DNA of 9,066 nucleotides from W0P28-013 sp963638355 (GCA_963638355.1 CAVHRT010000072.1:1-9066), one strand, 5' to 3'. Shown: positions 1-6,883, counted from the stretch's first letter. Numbers and translations are program-made. The notes: generated from the sequence alone by a model not told the origin.

Positions 1-434
1 GAAATAAGTTTTTTTTTTTTTTTTTTTGTTTGGTAGTCCTTGTTTTCTATGATGAGCGCATCAAAACATGCTTTATCACTATCGACAGTGCATAATTTTA
101 TTTTATTTTTTTTCTTGAAGAAATATTCGCTGAGCTCGTCAAGTTCATCTTTTTCAACGTACTTTTCAAGAACATTGTACAATGCTCTCGTAAAAATTAT
201 TAGAGTCGTTAATCGTTGCTGACCATCTATTATTTCGTATTTCTCATCTTGTTTTACTGTTTCTAAGAGAATATTCCCATACGAATACTTGTTAACCTTA
301 CTCGCCTGGTCAAGGTCATTAAAGAATACCTCCCAATTATCCTCTTTCCATGAATATGCACGCTGATAAACAGGAATCGTAAATTGAATGCTATTATCAA
401 ACAAGCCCTTGATTGTTGTAGATATGAATTTCAT
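1..434 (-). CDS. DUF262-domain protein, N-terminal part (GmrSD/SspE-like), cut by window edge
   Basis: The minus strand from the ATG at 434 stays open to base 1 (144 codons plus two bases), so the C-terminal part lies outside the window. Two DUF262 signatures are visible: PVYQRAYSW at residues 21-29 and IIDGQQRLTTL at 68-78. The DGQQR motif is the nucleotide-binding/hydrolysing signature of the ParB-like fold in GmrSD type IV restriction enzymes, SspE and BrxU. Full family members run to several hundred residues and often carry a C-terminal DUF1524 HNH nuclease, which cannot be checked here. Restriction of modified or foreign DNA is therefore inferred from the family. The gene is AT-rich compared with the por genes, which fits accessory DNA. 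Residues 137-142 are six lysines encoded within an A19 run (separate entry). No partner gene is visible. The DUF262 call is firm; the cellular role is not. Confidence 0.85.
   Translation of the reverse strand, partial: MKFISTTIKGLFDNSIQFTIPVYQRAYSWKEDNWEVFFNDLDQASKVNKYSYGNILLETVKQDEKYEIIDGQQRLTTLIIFTRALYNVLEKYVEKDELDELSEYFFKKKNKIKLCTVDSDKACFDALIIENKDYQTKKKKKKLI
9..27 (-). repeat. A19 homopolymer inside the DUF262 reading frame
   Basis: The plus strand has 19 consecutive T from 9 to 27, read as A19 on the coding strand. In the frame set by the ATG at 434 it covers the last base of Thr136 and Lys137-142, and the frame continues as Leu-Ile afterwards. Gain or loss of one or two bases would shift the frame. 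Homopolymers of this length slip readily during replication and also during sequencing, so the length given here may not be exact. Confidence 0.9.
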
Positions 435-571
435 AGTTTATTCAATTATTTCTATACAAAATCGCGCACAAACCACGCTACCCACACGCCTAAATCGGGC
501 GAATGTGCGTCCGTCCGTAATGTTTTTCTGTAAAAATATGGTGTTTGAAATTACCCTACTAGATTGAAAGA

Positions 572-581
572 GGGGGGGGGG
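572..581. repeat. G10 homopolymer
   Basis: Ten consecutive G on the plus strand (C10 on the minus strand) in otherwise AT-rich sequence, about 138 bases upstream of the DUF262 start codon. If the promoter at 690-697 is real, the tract lies in the 5' untranslated region of that gene, where length changes could affect expression. It does not lie in a convincing reading frame. Confidence 0.85.
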
Positions 582-689
582 CTAAATGGCTAATAATCAG
601 CGAGTTATAAACGTTTTGTGCGCTTATGAAAAGGTTTGCCGAGTAACCCATGTTAATATGTCCGCTGGTTATTGTCATCATAACGGTTG

Positions 690-697
690 CAAAGATA
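690..697 (-). promoter_or_regulatory. Possible promoter -7 box (TATCTTTG) facing the DUF262 gene
   Basis: The minus strand reads TATCTTTG, a full match to the Bacteroidota -7 consensus TAnnTTTG. The nearest upstream TTTG is only 14 bases away rather than about 19, so this is a weak candidate. It would give a leader of about 250 bases containing the C10 tract. No closer TAnnTTTG match lies between 435 and 600 on this strand. Confidence 0.3.
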
Positions 698-721
698 GCA
701 ATTTTTTTTGACAAAAATTGC
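698..721. repeat. Perfect 9-bp inverted repeat
   Basis: GCAATTTTT at 698-706 pairs perfectly with AAAAATTGC at 713-721 around a 6-base loop. It immediately abuts the possible minus-strand promoter at 690-697, so it could be an operator or a hairpin. It lacks the GC-rich stem of a typical intrinsic terminator. Confidence 0.5.
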
Positions 722-757
722 GAGTGGAAAGTAAAAAGTTCAAAAGTTTGTAAAGTG

Positions 758-836
758 GCGGTTTTTACCGCAGTCAACAAAACTTTATCGCACTGCCCTC
801 CAATAACGGCAGTAGGGATGCGCCATGGCACGTCCC
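758..836. repeat. Three consecutive hairpins downstream of ispF
   Basis: Three inverted repeats follow each other. GCGGT 758-762 pairs with ACCGC 767-771 (loop TTTT). ACTGCC 792-797 pairs with GGCAGT 808-813 (10-base loop). A 22-base near-palindrome spans 815-836 with GCCATGGC at its centre, one G-T type pair and one mismatch in the arms. They lie 75-150 bases past the ispF stop on the minus strand. None is followed by a clean T run there, so they may form a weak terminator region, a 3' RNA stabiliser, protein-binding palindromes or a small structured RNA. Confidence 0.45.
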
Positions 837-841
837 GAAAG

Positions 842-873
842 TTAGGAATTAGGAGTGAGAAGTTAGAAGTGAG
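842..873. repeat. Degenerate 7-base tandem array (TTAGRAG type)
   Basis: Successive units TTAGGAA, TTAGGAG, TGAGAAG, TTAGAAG and TGAG keep an exact 7-base register. It sits about 40 bases past the ispF stop. It is one of several spacers here with this kind of structure but a different word. Confidence 0.7.
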
Positions 874-899
874 CGCATGACAGGTGGACAATGCGGTTT

Positions 900-935
900 C
901 ATTTTATCATTCAATGAATCAATGACTCGATGATT
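900..935. repeat. Degenerate 8-base array running across the ispF stop codon
   Basis: Units CATTTTAT, CATTCAAT, GAATCAAT, GACTCGAT and GATT follow at exact 8-base steps. The array starts past the gene and continues into it, so it encodes the last seven residues (Ile153 to His159) and the TGA stop of ispF. Confidence 0.55.
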
Positions 936-1390
936 GCTACCGCATACGCCGAGATGCCCTCGCGGCGGCCAGTGAAACCGAGTTGTTCGGTGGTGGTGGC
1001 TTTTATCGATATGGCATCGGCGTTGACGCCCATCACCTGCGCCAAACAGGCTTGCATGGCGGGAATGTGCGGATTCAGTTTGGGCGCTTCGGCACAAATG
1101 GTGCAGTCGATGTTGCCAAGTTCGTAGCCCTTGTCGCGAATGAGTTGCATGGTTCGAACGAGCAGAATCTTGCTGTCGATGCCCGCAAATTCGTCGGCCG
1201 TGTCGGGAAAATGATAACCAATATCGCGCAGGTTGGCTGCACCGAGCAGCGCATCGCAAATGGCGTGTATCAGCACATCGGCGTCGCTGTGACCCAGCAG
1301 CCCGAACGGCGCATCAATCTTGATTCCGCCCAACCACAAATCGCGATTCTCCACGATTTTGTGCACATCATATCCGAAACCGACGCGCAT
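911..1390 (-). CDS. ispF: 2-C-methyl-D-erythritol 2,4-cyclodiphosphate synthase
   Basis: IspF converts 4-diphosphocytidyl-2-C-methylerythritol 2-phosphate to the 2,4-cyclodiphosphate and CMP in the cytosolic MEP pathway, as a homotrimer. The 159-residue length is normal. The N-terminal MRVGFGYDVH supplies zinc ligands Asp8 and His10. The HSDAD motif (34-38) is followed by His42, the third ligand. DIGYHFPDT (56-64) and the C-terminal TTEQLGFTGRREGI (132-146) are family signatures of the active site and nucleotide pocket. The ATG at 1390 gives the family's usual start. It lies 101 bp after porV on the same strand, with two short-period arrays and a hairpin between, so co-transcription is possible but not shown. 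The last seven codons are made of an 8-base repeat, meaning the extreme C-terminus was probably shaped by that repeat. The function call is secure. Confidence 0.97.
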   Translation of the reverse strand: MRVGFGYDVHKIVENRDLWLGGIKIDAPFGLLGHSDADVLIHAICDALLGAANLRDIGYHFPDTADEFAGIDSKILLVRTMQLIRDKGYELGNIDCTICAEAPKLNPHIPAMQACLAQVMGVNADAISIKATTTEQLGFTGRREGISAYAVAIIESLIH

Positions 1391-1397
1391 TTTAAGA

Positions 1398-1428
1398 ATT
1401 TCAGATTTCAGATTTCAAATTTCAGATT
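1398..1428. repeat. 7-base tandem array (ATTTCAG)
   Basis: Four units, ATTTCAG, ATTTCAG, ATTTCAA, ATTTCAG, then ATT, lie 8 bases upstream of the ispF start codon. The array runs directly into the hairpin at 1426-1456. Confidence 0.8.
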
Positions 1429-1456
1429 GGGCGGTGAGCGTGTCGAACCGCCCAAT
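1426..1456. repeat. Perfect 10-bp hairpin in the porV-ispF spacer
   Basis: ATTGGGCGGT (1426-1435) pairs perfectly with ACCGCCCAAT (1447-1456) around the 11-base loop GAGCGTGTCGA. There is no T run after it on the minus strand, so it is not a standard terminator. The loop resembles the TGAGC-GTCGAA centre of small palindromes scattered through many bacterial genomes (from memory, not searched), so a REP-like dispersed palindrome is my best guess. It sits exactly between two short-period arrays. Confidence 0.75.
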
Positions 1457-1491
1457 AATTAAGTAATTGGAAATTAAATAATTAAGTAATT
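1454..1491. repeat. AT-only array after porV; direct-repeat copy 1
   Basis: The words TAATTAAG, TAATTGG, AAATTAAA, TAATTAAG and TAATT repeat with a 7-8 base step. The array ends one base before the porV stop codon (TAG, plus-strand 1492-1494). It matches 2834-2871 at 36 of 38 positions in the same orientation; the differences are at 1463 and 1479. Confidence 0.85.
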
Positions 1492-2715
1492 CTATTTGTT
1501 CCTGTCCGCCAGCGCTTTGATGCCATCGACATCGAACGAGAGCGAGAAACGGAGCGTTTGGTCGAGCGGGTTGTTTTGCGCCACACTCAGCACATAGCCT
1601 ACATCTAGGCGGAATGCCGACAGACGGAAGCCCGCGCCAAAGGTGAAATATTTGCGGTTACCTTTGCTCCTAGCCTCGTTGTGGTAGCCCACGCGACCGA
1701 AGAACTGCTCGTTGTAGGCGTATTCCATACCAATGCCGAAGTTTATCTCTTTGAACTCCTCTTTGGCTCCGCCCGGCGCATCGGCAAACGACCAGAACAG
1801 ACCTTTCATCGACGAGATGTTGGTGTATTGATCCTCGTCCAAAGTCCAGCTTCCATCGCTGTTTTTTGTGCTTTCATCGCTTGTGTCGATGCCCGCTTTT
1901 TTGGCGGTGCGCTCGTTCACTTTGCGCGATGGAACCATCAATTTGTCGAAATCAACGCTGAAACTCAGGCGGTTATAGCGGTTGAATGGCACCAGATAGG
2001 TGAAACCAAGTCGCAAATCGGTTGGCAAAAAGTTGCTTGTGTTGCCTTTGTCGTACGAAATTTTTGTGCCGAGGTTGGTGATGTTGAAACCGAACGCAAA
2101 TTTCGAAGTGCCAGTTTTGATGTCGATTGGCAATTCGTAGTAGCCGTTGATGTCGGCGCCGAAAGCGTGCCCCGTGTGGTAGTCTTCGTCGGTCTTCGCG
2201 CTCAGGTCGGAGCAGATGTAGCGGAACACAACGCCCATCGAGAAATGTTCGCTAAGCATGCGTTCGTAGCCTACGTCGAATGCCAATTCGTAAGGTTTAA
2301 CATTGATTGCCACGGCATCTTTGCTTTCGCGCAGGGCAATTTCGCCAAGCGAGAAAAACCGCAGCGAAGCCGAAACCGTACCAGCCAAGCGGCTTATCTG
2401 GTAGTAACCCGAAAGGTATGCCAAGTCGATGTCGCTCACGCCAAGACTGCGCAGCCACGGTGTGTAGTTTATGGTGAAACCTGCGCTGCTCTGCATTTGC
2501 GCATATTTCGACGAGTTCCAGTGTTGCGAACTGTTGTCGGGAACGGTGGCAACGCCCACATCGCCCATGCCGCCTGCTACAGCGTCAGGACCAATCGAAA
2601 GCGATGGAACGCCCGTGATGAGCGGGTTCAGTTGGTCGCTCAATCCCGTGGCAGTTTGTGCCGATACCGCCAACGAAACGATCGCTGCGGCACTGAAAAT
2701 TGCTAATTTTTTCAT
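1492..2715 (-). CDS. porV: Type IX secretion outer-membrane channel/shuttle protein PorV
   Basis: PorV (also LptO) is a FadL-family outer-membrane beta-barrel. It collects T9SS cargo by its C-terminal signal from the translocon and delivers it to the PorU sortase. The 407-residue protein has a clear signal peptide (MKKLAIFSAAAIVSLAVSA, cut before Gln20), then the family-typical NSSQHWNSSKYAQ segment soon after the mature N-terminus. Alternating aromatic/polar strand patterns run throughout, and the end resembles the usual LRFSLSFDVDG strand. The start at 2715 is the only one that yields a signal peptide. It follows porU on the same strand by 154 bp, the known porU-porV adjacency of Porphyromonas gingivalis. 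No full TAnnTTTG lies directly upstream (only CAACTTTG at 2742-2735), so transcription from porU is plausible. The gene is flanked by near-identical 38-base direct repeats. Confidence 0.93.
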   Translation of the reverse strand: MKKLAIFSAAAIVSLAVSAQTATGLSDQLNPLITGVPSLSIGPDAVAGGMGDVGVATVPDNSSQHWNSSKYAQMQSSAGFTINYTPWLRSLGVSDIDLAYLSGYYQISRLAGTVSASLRFFSLGEIALRESKDAVAINVKPYELAFDVGYERMLSEHFSMGVVFRYICSDLSAKTDEDYHTGHAFGADINGYYELPIDIKTGTSKFAFGFNITNLGTKISYDKGNTSNFLPTDLRLGFTYLVPFNRYNRLSFSVDFDKLMVPSRKVNERTAKKAGIDTSDESTKNSDGSWTLDEDQYTNISSMKGLFWSFADAPGGAKEEFKEINFGIGMEYAYNEQFFGRVGYHNEARSKGNRKYFTFGAGFRLSAFRLDVGYVLSVAQNNPLDQTLRFSLSFDVDGIKALADRNK

Positions 2716-2792
2716 TTTATAATTCTGTTTTTCGCAAAGTTGCTCTCTTTATAACGCTTGTTCTCGCGTTTTATTGTGTAGACCTCTTCTTA

Positions 2793-2806
2793 TCCCCCAA
2801 GGGGGA
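2793..2806. repeat. C5/G5 palindrome in the porU-porV spacer
   Basis: TCCCCCAAGGGGGA is a 6-bp inverted repeat around AA, with flanking partial complementarity (CTT before, AAG after). On the minus strand it lies about 63 bases past the porU stop. Without a following T run a terminator role is doubtful; a dispersed palindrome is equally likely. Confidence 0.4.
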
Positions 2807-2833
2807 AGATTTTGCCTATTTGTTATCGAAAAA

Positions 2834-2871
2834 AATAATTAAATAATTGGAAATTAAACAATTAAGTAATT
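2834..2871. repeat. AT-only array after porU; direct-repeat copy 2
   Basis: This has the same sequence as 1454-1491 apart from two substitutions (at 2843 and 2859) and sits in the same relation to its gene. It overlaps the porU stop codon (TAA, plus-strand 2870-2872) by two bases. With copy 1 it brackets a 1.38-kb segment that contains all of porV. Confidence 0.85.
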
Positions 2872-5800
2872 ATTTCGCTACCATTAATTTCAGTGTTTTC
2901 GAAGTGGTTTCGCCGCCTTCCACTTGTATGCCGATGCGCACCACATACACGCCAGTGTTCAGTTGACCTGCAAAATTCCAAGTCATCTCGGTCTGATTGT
3001 CGTACACATACGCACTCTGGCTGCCCGTGTACACCACTTTTCCCATCAAATCTGCCACGGTAACCGACATTTTCAGCGGCTGCTCGGGGCGGTCGTGAGT
3101 GTAGACAAATGTTACCTGCGAACTGGCTGGATTTGGATAGAGATAAATGTTTGATACTGACGGATTTAAACCTTTCTTTACCACAAAATCGAGTTCGGCA
3201 GTCGACGAATTATTTTGCAAATCCCACACGCGGAAAAATAGGTGATGTTTGCCCTCCTCAAGGTCGCTGAACTGATAGCGCACTTCGCCGCTGCGGTACT
3301 CGTCCATGTCGGTGCTGTAGTAGTTGTTGAGTGTGGTCTCCATCTGCGGATCGTTGTCGAGCTTCAGCATTATGTCGTGACCAATGCCGCTGCCAATGGC
3401 GTTTATGCCGCTCTCGTCGTGTACAAATGCCACAAATAGCGGCGATTCGTTGGTGGCGTCACCCGAACGAAAATTGGGCGTGTTCAGGTAGATGGTAACC
3501 TCAGGACCTTCGTCGTCGGGCGTGGCGTTGGCATCTTCGCCGCCAATGGTGAACGACTCGTAGTAGCCGTTGCCTTCGAAGTTCTGCACGGTGTCGACGG
3601 CATAGTAGACGATGCGCCCGCTGCCGTAGTTGTAGCGAATGTCTTTCGGCACAATAAATTCGGTGGTGAAGCGTCCGTCGGTAACTTTCGAACTGCCCAC
3701 AAACAGCGCATTCGAGCGATCGGTGAAGGTATATTTTTCGCCTGTTGGATTGTCGTTGTTCAGCGTGGTTACTTGCTCCGATTTGTCAAAAACATTGATG
3801 GTGGCGTAGCCGTTGAAACTCTCGTCGATGCTGCCACTTTGTTCCTCTTTTTCTAGGTGTGCATAGATGCGCACGCGGCTCAATGCTTTGATGGTGTCGC
3901 TCTTTGTACCGCTATTCACCATGGCAATGCTGTCGGTTATCACAGTGTGTGTCGATGGGCAAGCCAATTCCACCGCAGGATCACCAATCAGCACAAAACT
4001 CATCTTGTTCGAGTCGCCACTGCGCGCGTTTTTGGCGCATCGCATCACGTCGCCAAAGCAGAATGGTCGGCCGTTTTCGTCGCGCATAAGCATGTAGCGC
4101 GCAAATTGCAGATTCAGCAGAAAATTCGGCTCGGCATATACGGTGCGCGTGGTGGTGAACAGCGCAATGGCACCGCCGTGATTGTTGCGCATCATCAGCT
4201 CGCCACCGCTTGGGTCGTCGTTGCCATCGAATCGACTGAAGTCGCAAGCGGCTGTAACAAACACGGGCAAACGATCGTTGTACATGTTCACTATGCGGTC
4301 GTGCGTAAGCAGTCCTTCGTTGCTCCAAGTGGCGTGACCAGCGTGGCCCATGTAGTTTATCACCAACGAGCCATTTTTTATGTAGTTGTCGAACTGTTCC
4401 AACGCCAGTGGATAGCTCTCGCCCGATGCCGACACCTCTTGGTTGTACGAGTCGAGGAAAAGTTTGCGCACTAGCACATCGGGATAGTTGCGCAGCGTCA
4501 GGTTCGCTACACTATCGGCACAACGCGTGTGAATGTTGTTGTCGCCATCGTCGGCCACGAATACATGCTGATTTTTCCACGCGCCCACTTCGCGATTTTC
4601 GATGTAGCCGATGGTCTTGTCAATCATATCTTGCGCCTCGGTGAGGTTGTGCGCAGGCAAGCGCCCCACGCCAATGTCCATTTTTTCTGATGGAAGGCTT
4701 ACGCCTTCGTTGTCGTCGAGCAATGCAAAATAGTCGTCGCACACATACGATTCGGTCTCGTGAACCGAATTGTACGCCTGAAAAGTGAGCAGTTTGTCGT
4801 AATCCTCTTTCATCACTATTTTGCGATTGTCGTACACGCCGCTGCCCAACAAAAGAAGGTAGCGCGGCATCTCGTCGTCGTTGGCGGCACGGTCGTAGAA
4901 TAGCTTCATCAGGCGGCGATAGGCGGTTGCGTCTTTCGTGCCCGATGAAAATTCGTTGTAAACTTGCTCTACATCAACCACTTGCACTGCCATTCCTTGC
5001 ACTTGGCGGTGTGCTTCGGCCAAACGTTCGCCTTCGCTCAAAAACTCTTTCGGCGCCAAAATCACCAAATCCATCTGCGGTAATCCGTGCAGATTCTGGT
5101 TTTCTATCGCACCCACAATGGTTGGCTGCAGCAGTGTGGCTTTGGTAGGGTCGAGTGCCACATAGCGGTGATAAGTGGTCATGCTGTCTACAAAAGTAAC
5201 CTGTCCATTGGCGTAATTTGTCGGCATTTGCACCATGTTTTGTTGGTCGGTGATGTCCCAAACCTGCGTCGAAGCCGATGCGCCACTCACAACGTAGCGT
5301 TGCACAATTTCGTAATCGATCGAGTCTATGTTGCTGAAATAGAGCGGGTTAGTGCCGTCAATTTTCAGTTGGCGCTTGATGTTCACTTCGAAATAATCGA
5401 GCCACGACATGCCGCTGGCCCCCGAAATATAGTCGAGCGTAACATTGCACGCATTGCCTGCGTCGGGCGTGAACTTGATGGGCGATGTGGTGAAGTCTGT
5501 GCGCGCTCTTTCGTAAATCGATGAACCGTCCATCGCTCGCAAAGTCAGAGAACTCACCTGTTTGCCGTTAATGCTTATGTTCATCTTGTCCGATGTGGCA
5601 GAATTTGTGGCAGTTCTGATGAAAAAATAGGCATTTTCGGCCACGATGTTTGGCAGCGTTTTCTGGAAAGTGTAGCTTGATTTTGCGCTGTTAAACTCTT
5701 CGCCGTACCATTCGCGCCCCGAACTTGCAAGGTTTCGCAGGTCTTCCTCGTGAACAAAATAGTCGGTAAATGTGGTGATATCGCTCGTTGGCGTGGCGGT

Positions 5801-6664
5801 TAGCGGCTCTTTCATCTCGATGCGGCGACCCGTGCCAGCGTCGGAGGTCACAAAGTAGTAACCGTAGTTCGAATAGGGATTTTGCGTGTGTCTGAAAAAT
5901 CCCGCTGCCGAGTATTTCCACGCTGTTGGACCTTGTCCGTAGAAAATGATATAGTCGCCACTGCCAAAAATGCCGTCAGCGCCTTTGTGTTCGTAGATGG
6001 CAACTTCGGGCAGATCGTCGGTGTAATCTTTCGAAAAATCTTCGTTGAGCATGGCGCCACCATAGCCAAAAATGCGCGCTTTGGTCGGGTCGATGCCCAT
6101 GTTTTTCAGCTCGTCGTAGGTCAATCGATAAAGTCCGTTTTCTTGAACCGAAATCTTCACAAATCGTCCACTACGCAAGACTGAATTGCTGGCGTAGCGC
6201 GCTGCAGCGGAGGCTTCGTTGTTCTTTTGTAGATTTTTTCTGATTGGCTGCTGCACAATGTCGAACGACATCACTTTTTTTATCTCGCCCTCGTCGGTTC
6301 TGACGAATGGGAAAATCTGCAGCGCGTACGACTTTTGTTTGCGGCAAGTTAGTGTCAACTGTTCAAAGCTGATTTCCGTAGGAATTGCGCTGATGCTCGC
6401 TTGCGCCACGGCTTTCTCGTCGCCCGATAGGGTAGCGTACGCCACATTTTCGATGGTCACTGCACCATCGTTTGGCAGTGCTATTTCCAGCGATGGCAAT
6501 TGATGGCAGCGCGCATAAACGCCATCTTTCAGCGTCAAAACGGCCATTGCGTCGCTGTCGGTTCTGAAAGTATCCACAGCCAACCACTGCAACTGCACGC
6601 TCTGTGCCGACAGACCGACCGTCAGTGCGCAAATCAACGCTATTGTTCCGAAAAATCGCCTCAT
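2870..6664 (-). CDS. porU: Type IX secretion system sortase PorU (C25 gingipain-like peptidase)
   Basis: PorU is the cell-surface cysteine transpeptidase that removes the C-terminal signal of T9SS cargo and attaches the protein to surface lipopolysaccharide, in the PorU-PorV-PorQ-PorZ complex. The ATG at 6664 gives 1264 residues with a signal peptide (MRRFFGTIALICALTVGLSA, residues 1-20). The frame stays open upstream to 6898, but that extension has no signal peptide. The C25 domain spans roughly 530-900. The NYMGHAGHATW motif (770-780) supplies the probable catalytic His774. LPVFVTAACDFSRFD (799-813) supplies Cys807, the counterpart of the catalytic cysteine in gingipains and P. gingivalis PorU. 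Beta-rich regions follow, ending in a T9SS-type C-terminal domain (about 1172-1264, starting YLYPNPASS, ending KTLKLMVAK), which PorU is known to keep. It is about 100 residues longer than the P. gingivalis protein. No frameshift is seen. Confidence 0.95.
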   Translation of the reverse strand: MRRFFGTIALICALTVGLSAQSVQLQWLAVDTFRTDSDAMAVLTLKDGVYARCHQLPSLEIALPNDGAVTIENVAYATLSGDEKAVAQASISAIPTEISFEQLTLTCRKQKSYALQIFPFVRTDEGEIKKVMSFDIVQQPIRKNLQKNNEASAAARYASNSVLRSGRFVKISVQENGLYRLTYDELKNMGIDPTKARIFGYGGAMLNEDFSKDYTDDLPEVAIYEHKGADGIFGSGDYIIFYGQGPTAWKYSAAGFFRHTQNPYSNYGYYFVTSDAGTGRRIEMKEPLTATPTSDITTFTDYFVHEEDLRNLASSGREWYGEEFNSAKSSYTFQKTLPNIVAENAYFFIRTATNSATSDKMNISINGKQVSSLTLRAMDGSSIYERARTDFTTSPIKFTPDAGNACNVTLDYISGASGMSWLDYFEVNIKRQLKIDGTNPLYFSNIDSIDYEIVQRYVVSGASASTQVWDITDQQNMVQMPTNYANGQVTFVDSMTTYHRYVALDPTKATLLQPTIVGAIENQNLHGLPQMDLVILAPKEFLSEGERLAEAHRQVQGMAVQVVDVEQVYNEFSSGTKDATAYRRLMKLFYDRAANDDEMPRYLLLLGSGVYDNRKIVMKEDYDKLLTFQAYNSVHETESYVCDDYFALLDDNEGVSLPSEKMDIGVGRLPAHNLTEAQDMIDKTIGYIENREVGAWKNQHVFVADDGDNNIHTRCADSVANLTLRNYPDVLVRKLFLDSYNQEVSASGESYPLALEQFDNYIKNGSLVINYMGHAGHATWSNEGLLTHDRIVNMYNDRLPVFVTAACDFSRFDGNDDPSGGELMMRNNHGGAIALFTTTRTVYAEPNFLLNLQFARYMLMRDENGRPFCFGDVMRCAKNARSGDSNKMSFVLIGDPAVELACPSTHTVITDSIAMVNSGTKSDTIKALSRVRIYAHLEKEEQSGSIDESFNGYATINVFDKSEQVTTLNNDNPTGEKYTFTDRSNALFVGSSKVTDGRFTTEFIVPKDIRYNYGSGRIVYYAVDTVQNFEGNGYYESFTIGGEDANATPDDEGPEVTIYLNTPNFRSGDATNESPLFVAFVHDESGINAIGSGIGHDIMLKLDNDPQMETTLNNYYSTDMDEYRSGEVRYQFSDLEEGKHHLFFRVWDLQNNSSTAELDFVVKKGLNPSVSNIYLYPNPASSQVTFVYTHDRPEQPLKMSVTVADLMGKVVYTGSQSAYVYDNQTEMTWNFAGQLNTGVYVVRIGIQVEGGETTSKTLKLMVAK

Positions 6665-6682
6665 AATTTGGGGTAAATCGTG

Positions 6683-6690
6683 CAAAATTA
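6683..6690 (-). promoter_or_regulatory. Probable porU promoter -7 box (TAATTTTG)
   Basis: The minus strand reads TAATTTTG, a full match to TAnnTTTG, ending 19 bases before the porU ATG, so the leader would be only about a dozen bases. No TTTG is found at the usual 19-20 base distance upstream, the nearest being 12 bases away. It also supports starting porU at 6664, because a start at 6898 would place this promoter inside the gene. Confidence 0.5.
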
Positions 6691-6773
6691 CTATTTTTCT
6701 GCCAAAAATCGGCTCGTTTTGCCGCTTTTTACAATTAAAACGCACCAATTTTGCATTTATTGCTACTAAACGC

Positions 6774-6804
6774 TTGCAACTGTCAACATAAATTTCTATC
6801 TTTG
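6774..6804 (+). promoter_or_regulatory. Promoter for the small membrane protein gene
   Basis: TATCTTTG at 6797-6804 matches TAnnTTTG exactly, and TTG at 6774-6776 lies 20 bases upstream, as expected for the Bacteroidota sigma factor. Predicted transcription starts near 6811, giving a leader of about 105 bases. It is divergent from the porU promoter within the same 252-bp spacer. Confidence 0.65.
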
Positions 6805-6883
6805 CAATCTGGTCGCAAGTTCTCGCTTGGCTTTTTTTGAAAATAGAAAAACTAACAACTTGCCGTACAGACCCTCTGTCATG

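Larger units (their letters stand above)
435..910. other. Gene-poor accessory spacer between the DUF262 gene and ispF
   Basis: I see no convincing coding sequence here. The open frames on either strand show no recognisable motif, and one ends in a proline run that merely reads the G10 tract. The region holds a GC-rich patch at about 466-518, unlike its AT-rich flanks, with a small stem (CGCC 487-490 with GGCG 498-501) and a CGTC/CGTC repeat. It also holds the G10 tract, a possible minus-strand promoter at 690-697, four inverted repeats between 698 and 836, and a 7-base-period array at 842-873. The mix of homopolymers and small palindromes suggests remnants of mobile or non-coding repeat DNA. 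A structured non-coding RNA cannot be excluded. Confidence 0.6.

Noticed and set aside
40..222. 60-codon open frame on the plus strand near the left edge
   Set aside because: Antisense to the DUF262 coding sequence, with a serine/phenylalanine-rich translation that mirrors it.
559..891. 110-codon open frame on the minus strand between the DUF262 gene and ispF
   Set aside because: It runs through hairpins, a homopolymer and a repeat array. There is no recognisable domain and the composition looks random.
1681..2706. Long open frame (341 codons) on the plus strand opposite porV
   Set aside because: Lies wholly antisense to a well-identified gene. It has a low-complexity Val/Ala/Phe/Arg composition typical of mirrored codons, and no motif or promoter.
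842..2871. CRISPR array as an explanation of the repeats
   Set aside because: Repeats are 7-8 bases with no constant repeat of 20 or more bases, no unique spacers and no cas genes.
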